Below the pieces are notes generated by a model that was not told the DNA's origin, made no database searches, and saw nothing but the letters and a program-made list of their open reading frames with translations. 64,000 nt of DNA from an uncultured Flavobacteriaceae bacterium (GTDB taxonomy: Bacteria; Bacteroidota; Bacteroidia; Flavobacteriales; Flavobacteriaceae). Shown here one piece after another: positions 59,838 to 64,000 of the stretch. Numbering within the stretch: the stretch's first letter is position 1; every line of letters begins with the position of its first letter. The position numbers and the translations under genes were made by a program. The stretch spans positions 992,001-1,056,000 of the forward strand of contig CANMFO010000001.1 of assembly GCA_947497245.1 (NCBI GenBank), given 5' to 3'.

Positions 59838-61112
59838 TCAGTCGTTAAACTGGCCAAAAATAACACATGCATTTACATCCCCAAAGCCAAAACTGGCCTT
59901 TGCCAACACTTTGGGTTGGTACAGGATGGTTTTCAACGGAATTTTTCTAGGGTCGACCAGGGCCCTGATTTCCGGATGCAGATCTTCGCAGTTCCTATTC
60001 CCAAAGACCTGTCCTTTTCTTATTTGCAGGATGGACGCCACACATTCGATGCTTCCGGCCGCGGCCAGGCAATGCCCGATTATGCCCTTGAACGAATTGA
60101 CATAGGGGAAATCTGCCCCCGAAACCCCGAGGGCCTTGCTCCAGTTTTCAATTTCAACCGCATCCCTGGACGTGGCGGTCAAATGGCCGTTGATGGTATC
60201 CACGGCTGAAGCCTCGACGCCAGCATTTTTGAGGGCCTGTCGAATGCATCGTACCACCGATTCGCTATTGGGGGCCGTCATACTGCCCCCTCCGCGCTGT
60301 CCCCCGCTGTTGACGGCACCCCCAAGAACTTCGGCGTATATAGTGGCCTTCCTTCTCCGGGCACTGTCCAGGGATTCCAGGATCATGGCCCCTGCCCCGC
60401 TTCCAGGAACGAAACCAGAGGCCGAGGCGCTCATCGGTCTACTGGCGGCACCGGGATCTTCATTGAAATTTCGGGGCAATATGCGCAAGGCGTCAAAACC
60501 GCCCCAAATATATGGGCCACTATCACTACAACTTCCGCTAAGCATCCGTTCGGCCTGCCCCGATTTTATACGTTCGTAGGCCATGAGCACGCCTTCGGTT
60601 CCCGTACTGCAGGCGGACGAGTTCGTGGTCACTTGGTTTCCGCAGCCCAAAATCCCACCGAGATAGGCGCTGATGCCACTGGCCATGGTCTGCATCACCG
60701 CTGTACTGCCCAACCTTCGTACATTCCCTTTGTCGATCTCGTAGATCGCTTCACGAAACTTATCCGCACCCAAAATTCCAGTTCCGAACAGTATGCCGCT
60801 GTCCCAATCGGGAAATTCGCTGGAAGCGGTGGGCAAACCGGCATCCTTCCATGCATCCATCCCGGCAATGACCCCATAGACCAAGCCGCTGGCATTGAGT
60901 CCGCGCAGTTGCAACGGACTGAAATAACGGGGCAGGACATTGTCCTTGATCAAGGGTTCTCCCGCGACTTGACAGGCAAACCGCAGGGCCTTCAATTTGG
61001 ATTGAAAACGGATACCACTGATTCCCTGTTGCAACGAACGTGCAAAATCGGTAAGCCCAACCCCATTTGGTGCGCAAACGCCCAGTCCGGTAATGACGAC
61101 CCGCCTATCCAT
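59838..61112 (-). CDS. Beta-ketoacyl-ACP synthase (FabF-like) of the polyketide cluster
   Basis: A 424-residue ketosynthase. Active residues are present: Cys168 in NSSACSTGTEG, His310 in INGHLTATSRD, Lys342 and His347 in FKGIIGHCLAAAGSIE, so a condensing enzyme rather than a chain-length factor. The cysteine motif ACSTG matches FabF-like enzymes. It overlaps the dehydratase gene by 8 bp, so the two are coupled. It should perform decarboxylative condensation of malonyl-ACP with the acyl chain to extend the starter for the type III synthase. The chain length cannot be predicted. Confidence 0.9.
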   Translation of the reverse strand: MDRRVVITGLGVCAPNGVGLTDFARSLQQGISGIRFQSKLKALRFACQVAGEPLIKDNVLPRYFSPLQLRGLNASGLVYGVIAGMDAWKDAGLPTASSEFPDWDSGILFGTGILGADKFREAIYEIDKGNVRRLGSTAVMQTMASGISAYLGGILGCGNQVTTNSSACSTGTEGVLMAYERIKSGQAERMLSGSCSDSGPYIWGGFDALRILPRNFNEDPGAASRPMSASASGFVPGSGAGAMILESLDSARRRKATIYAEVLGGAVNSGGQRGGGSMTAPNSESVVRCIRQALKNAGVEASAVDTINGHLTATSRDAVEIENWSKALGVSGADFPYVNSFKGIIGHCLAAAGSIECVASILQIRKGQVFGNRNCEDLHPEIRALVDPRKIPLKTILYQPKVLAKASFGFGDVNACVIFGQFND

Positions 61113-61554
61113 GGATTTTTGTATTTAACATGCCCGAAATAGTACCCCGGCAGACCAACTCGCCTTTTGAGTTGTGCATCTGAACCCGGCATTTAAGCTT
61201 ATGGAACCTAAAATATACTTTCCGGGAACTGACAACCACCTTTTCGTTCGGATATACCGGGACCAGAAACTCCATTTCCGAGCTGCTCATCCCGATTTGA
61301 AAATCGGATATCGCATGATTTTCGGAACCCAAAAGATAAATTCCCAGACATACCAGTCCGATCTGGGCACAACATTCGATCAGTATGACCCCGGGGGTCG
61401 TGGGCTTTCCCTTGAAATGACCTTTGTAAAAATCCAGTTCTTTGGAAAAGGTGAAATGGCCCTTCACCCCTTCGTCATCCACATGTCGCAACCCATCAAC
61501 AAACAAGAAGGGTTTGGTATACGGGAGATGGGATAGGATTTCCTTCTGGTCCAT
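61105..61554 (-). CDS. FabZ-like hotdog dehydratase
   Basis: A 149-residue hotdog-fold protein with the FabZ/FabA-type catalytic pair His46 (YKGHFKGKPTTPGV) and Glu60 (ILIECCAQ). YTKPFLFVDGL is the family N-terminal motif, and the later EFLVPVYPNEKVVV strand matches. It dehydrates 3-hydroxyacyl-ACP to the enoyl-ACP. It overlaps the ketosynthase gene by 8 bp and stands 22 bp after the reductase stop, so it belongs to the same operon. Confidence 0.9.
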   Translation of the reverse strand: MDQKEILSHLPYTKPFLFVDGLRHVDDEGVKGHFTFSKELDFYKGHFKGKPTTPGVILIECCAQIGLVCLGIYLLGSENHAISDFQIGMSSSEMEFLVPVYPNEKVVVSSRKVYFRFHKLKCRVQMHNSKGELVCRGTISGMLNTKIHG

Positions 61555-61576
61555 TTATTCTTTTTTCATGTGCTGG

Positions 61577-62398
61577 CTATTGCAAACTCTCCCCACCATC
61601 AACTTTTATTACCGTTCCAGTAATCCAACGTGCTTCGGGGGTGGTCAGCAAATAGACCACGTTGGCGATGTCCGCGGGGGTGGTAAGCCGCTTATTTGGA
61701 TTCCGCGCTATGGCGTTTTTCTTTAAAACCCGATGCCCCGGGATCATTTGGAACGACCTGGTTTCGGTTACCCCTGCCTGTATACAATTGGCTTTAATGC
61801 CCTTTGGGGCAAATTCCAGGGCGATGTTTCTCGTTATGGCCTCCAATGCAGCTTTGGCGGCCGATACGGCGGCATAACCACTATAGGCCCTACTATTGCC
61901 TTCACTGGTGAACGAAATGATCCGGCTATCTTCCATAAAAAGATCGGCTTGCACCAATGCTTGTGTCCAATCGTACAAACTGATGGCCATGGCCCCCAAG
62001 GTAATATGGAAGTCCTGGTGGTCCAAAGTCCTGTCATCCACAGATTGCATGGGTTTTAGATTTCCCTTGGCAATACTGTGAATCAGCACGCCCACCTTTT
62101 GCCCCTCCTCCAAAAAGGCCTTTATCCCCTCGACAACCGAAGCTCTTTTGGTGCTGTTCAAAGCATCGAGGTTAAAGGATTTCAATCGACAACCCTTTAA
62201 AGTAATTTGTCTAAATTCTTCTTCAACTTGCTGTAAATCAGATTTTCTATCCCTGTGAACAATTGCAAGGTCATAGCCGTGAGCTGCCAGTTTTTTCGCC
62301 GATGCCAATCCTAGGCCGCTACTGCCACCAAGGATCAGGGCAATGCCATTTTTTCGATGGTCCCCGGTCGAAGTTCCTATGTCGGTGTTCCCTTTCAA
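61577..62398 (-). CDS. Enoyl-ACP reductase-like SDR of the polyketide cluster
   Basis: A 273-residue SDR. The nucleotide-binding loop is GGSSGLGLASAKKLA. The catalytic pair is Tyr175 and Lys182, spaced Y-x6-K (YAAVSAAK) rather than the Y-x3-K of ketoreductases, which is the enoyl-ACP reductase (FabI/FabL) spacing. LIHSIAKG recalls the HSIA motif of FabI. The end ARWITGTVIKVDGGES is normal for SDRs. It would reduce the enoyl-ACP from the dehydratase. A dedicated ketoreductase is not seen in this window and could lie beyond the right edge or be borrowed from fatty-acid synthesis. Confidence 0.8.
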   Translation of the reverse strand: MKGNTDIGTSTGDHRKNGIALILGGSSGLGLASAKKLAAHGYDLAIVHRDRKSDLQQVEEEFRQITLKGCRLKSFNLDALNSTKRASVVEGIKAFLEEGQKVGVLIHSIAKGNLKPMQSVDDRTLDHQDFHITLGAMAISLYDWTQALVQADLFMEDSRIISFTSEGNSRAYSGYAAVSAAKAALEAITRNIALEFAPKGIKANCIQAGVTETRSFQMIPGHRVLKKNAIARNPNKRLTTPADIANVVYLLTTPEARWITGTVIKVDGGESLQ

Positions 62399-62450
62399 TA
62401 TTTTTGTTCCTTTTTGGCTTTTCCCATTTTATGTTACGTGCCCGTTACCA

Positions 62451-63506
62451 CTACCATTCCAACAATATCCGCTGCGCGGAAAATCCCGGTCCAAAACTAA
62501 GCATGAGCCCTTGTTCCCCCACTGGGATTTCCTTCTTTAAAAAGCGTTCGAGCACATAAAGTACGGTGACACTGCTCATATTGCCATACAATCTCAAAAT
62601 TTCCCGCGTATCGTCGATGTTCTTTCCCAACTTTCCGAACAATTGTTCCACGGTCTGTACAATTTTCTTCCCCCCAGGGTGAAAGACCAAATGATCCACC
62701 GCGGCAATCGACGTTCCATGACGTTCCAAAAAGGGGTGTACAATATCGGGAAAATGTTGGGAAATGGCTTGGGGCACTTCCGGGTCCAATATCATTTTAA
62801 GTCCGGAATCGGTCAGGTCAAAGCCCATTAAATGGGTGGTATCCCTAAAATGGTACATCTCCCCCGCCAATATCTTGGGGCCCGTGCCACCCTGTTCGGA
62901 AGATAATAGTACGCAGGCAGCCCCATCGCCAAAAATGGCGGCACTCACCATGTTGGCCATAGAATAATCATGTAGTTGAAAGGTTGCCGTAGGGCTTTCC
63001 ACGGCCACGACCGCGGCCCGTTTTCCTGGACTCGAGCGCAAAAAGTTCCGGGCATAGATCAAGGCGGAGATTCCTGCAGCACATCCCATTTCCGTAACGG
63101 GAAGGCGCACGATATCCTGCCGAAGCCCCATTGTGTTGATCAAATAGGCGTCGAGCGAAGGGATCATGATCCCGGTGCAGCTTACGGTAATGATGTAGTC
63201 CAACGAACCGGCCTCCCAAGCTGCCCCTTTGAGGGCCTTACCGAGCACTTCGGTACCCAATCGCTTTACCTCACGAACGTAGATGTTGTTTTTTGCCTCA
63301 AAGGAGGTCGCTGTAAAAACCTCCTCCGGATCCATAATACTATAGCGTTTATCGACGGCCGCCCCTTCGAATATTTTAATCACCTTACGCCTAAAACGCT
63401 CCTCCTGCCCCGCTAGCCATAATTCCACAAAAGGAAGGATGTCCCGGGTTTCCCTGCTGTGCGGGGGCAATTGTTTCGCTACTTGGGCAATACGGATATC
63501 GTTCAT
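62451..63506 (-). CDS. Type III polyketide synthase
   Basis: The ATG at 63506 overlaps the methyltransferase stop as ATGA; the frame can be read back to 63539 but that start lies inside the methyltransferase end. The 351-residue chalcone/stilbene-synthase-type enzyme has the catalytic triad Cys110 (TVSCTGIMIPS), His276 (HLVFHPGGKK) and Asn309 (RLYGNMSSVTV), and the GFG-like LSFGPGFSAQ near its C terminus. It extends an acyl starter with malonyl-CoA and cyclises it to resorcinols, pyrones or similar. The cluster's own FAS-like genes should supply the starter. The exact product is not predictable from sequence. Confidence 0.9.
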   Translation of the reverse strand: MNDIRIAQVAKQLPPHSRETRDILPFVELWLAGQEERFRRKVIKIFEGAAVDKRYSIMDPEEVFTATSFEAKNNIYVREVKRLGTEVLGKALKGAAWEAGSLDYIITVSCTGIMIPSLDAYLINTMGLRQDIVRLPVTEMGCAAGISALIYARNFLRSSPGKRAAVVAVESPTATFQLHDYSMANMVSAAIFGDGAACVLLSSEQGGTGPKILAGEMYHFRDTTHLMGFDLTDSGLKMILDPEVPQAISQHFPDIVHPFLERHGTSIAAVDHLVFHPGGKKIVQTVEQLFGKLGKNIDDTREILRLYGNMSSVTVLYVLERFLKKEIPVGEQGLMLSFGPGFSAQRILLEW

Positions 63507-64000
63507 AGGACGTTTGGTCGATTCGGTTTCATAATCCATACATATCTAAAGGCCCATTTCCATTGGATGCTGTGTTTCATATGGGGCAATTGCTTCGACA
63601 GGCCGATCAGGTCACTTTTTTTAAAACCTTTGCGAATGGATATCAATCCATCGATCTTTGCGGTCCGGGTCTTGATAAAGACCAAACTGAACAATCTAAA
63701 AAGGCCGTGTGCCAAACGGCTCCGGTGCAGATCGTTGATTACCACCCCAATTGCCGTGAGCTGGGAGAATTGCCGCAGTAGGCCGATAAGTTGGCCATCC
63801 GTAAAATGATGGGTCATCAAGGTCGTAATCAAAATATCACAATTGAGGTCCACCCCGTTCAGCTCCAAAATGTCCTGCTCCATATATTGGATTTCTGGAA
63901 AATCCCTTGACGCACTTTCGGCAATTTGGAGCGCATCGGTATTCAGATCAACACCGACCAGGTCTACCTGAATATGCCTCTTACGGCAATAACGCGCAAT
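63503..64000 (-). CDS. SAM-dependent methyltransferase, 5' end beyond the window
   Basis: The frame is open from the right edge to a stop at 63503, so about 165 C-terminal residues are visible and the start lies to the right. LVGVDLNTDALQIAESA is the SAM-binding acidic strand-loop, followed by IQYMEQDILEL and ILITTLMTHHFTD, the middle of a class I methyltransferase. The C-terminal part is FRYVWIMKPNRPNVL. Methyltransferases often partner type III PKSs to methylate the aromatic product. The 4-bp ATGA overlap with the synthase gene shows tight coupling. Confidence 0.8.
   Translation of the reverse strand: MARYCRKRHIQVDLVGVDLNTDALQIAESASRDFPEIQYMEQDILELNGVDLNCDILITTLMTHHFTDGQLIGLLRQFSQLTAIGVVINDLHRSRLAHGLFRLFSLVFIKTRTAKIDGLISIRKGFKKSDLIGLSKQLPHMKHSIQWKWAFRYVWIMKPNRPNVL

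Noticed and set aside
1-64000. tRNA and rRNA genes or complete insertion sequences
   Set aside because: I found no tRNA-like cloverleaf tails, rRNA segments or transposase genes by eye; a covariance search would be needed to exclude small ones.

Overview
The window looks like chromosomal DNA of a marine member of the Flavobacteriaceae (Bacteroidota). The evidence is a type IX secretion C-terminal sorting tail (15854-16432), many lipobox lipoproteins, a TonB-dependent receptor, a GH20 hexosaminidase, start sites without purine-rich ribosome sites, Bacteroidota-type -7 boxes (TAnnTTTG) and a type III polyketide synthase cluster of a kind common in this family. No rRNA, tRNA, CRISPR array, complete insertion sequence or complete prophage was found. 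Assignments come from reading motifs by eye; no database search was possible.

Left third, accessory DNA (1-15.9 kb). A truncated S41-like peptidase and an amidohydrolase lipoprotein are followed by AT-rich modules. The first is a PIN-like gene held between inverted repeats like a gene cassette. The second is an AAA ATPase (DUF3696 type) with a TOPRIM-like partner. Next come an HU-like DNA-binding protein with seven 22-bp repeats after it, and a lipoprotein plus outer-membrane barrel pair. A KAP-family NTPase with a 505-residue partner and a ParB-like/HAD pair complete the block. A shared DNA element lies about 140 bp upstream of both the PIN-like gene and the KAP operon, which suggests a recurrent insertion boundary. 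A 1.1-kb gene-free stretch (14754-15853) is a patchwork of palindromes and small inverted-repeat elements.

Middle (15.9-35.6 kb). A T9SS-tailed protein precedes a 2808-residue tail-fibre-like surface protein with an S74-type chaperone end and heavy internal duplication. Then come a TPR histidine kinase/LuxR response regulator pair, a START-domain protein coupled to an unknown gene, two paralogous lipoproteins, and exported or membrane-anchored hydrolases and beta-propeller proteins (TAP-like peptidase, PIG-L deacetylase, two PD40 proteins).

Right third (35.6-64 kb). A probable copper-acquisition group (cysteine-rich small protein, CxxxM TonB receptor, Met/His-rich lipoprotein) is followed by two nearly identical unannotated membrane microproteins. 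Next are a TetR-GH20 operon with a clear operator, a DUF1080 lipoprotein, an MBL-fold hydrolase, a Nudix-type regulator divergent from an alpha/beta hydrolase, an M61 peptidase, an AraC regulator, a bestrophin and a VPS10/BNR propeller protein. A hibernation factor, two paralogous secreted proteins, YceI and TerC lead to the last block. That block is a leftward cluster of methyltransferase (cut by the window end), type III PKS, enoyl reductase-like SDR, dehydratase, ketosynthase, acyl carrier protein and a membrane protein. It probably builds an acyl chain with dedicated fatty-acid-synthase parts and passes it to the type III PKS to make a methylated phenolic or pyrone lipid.
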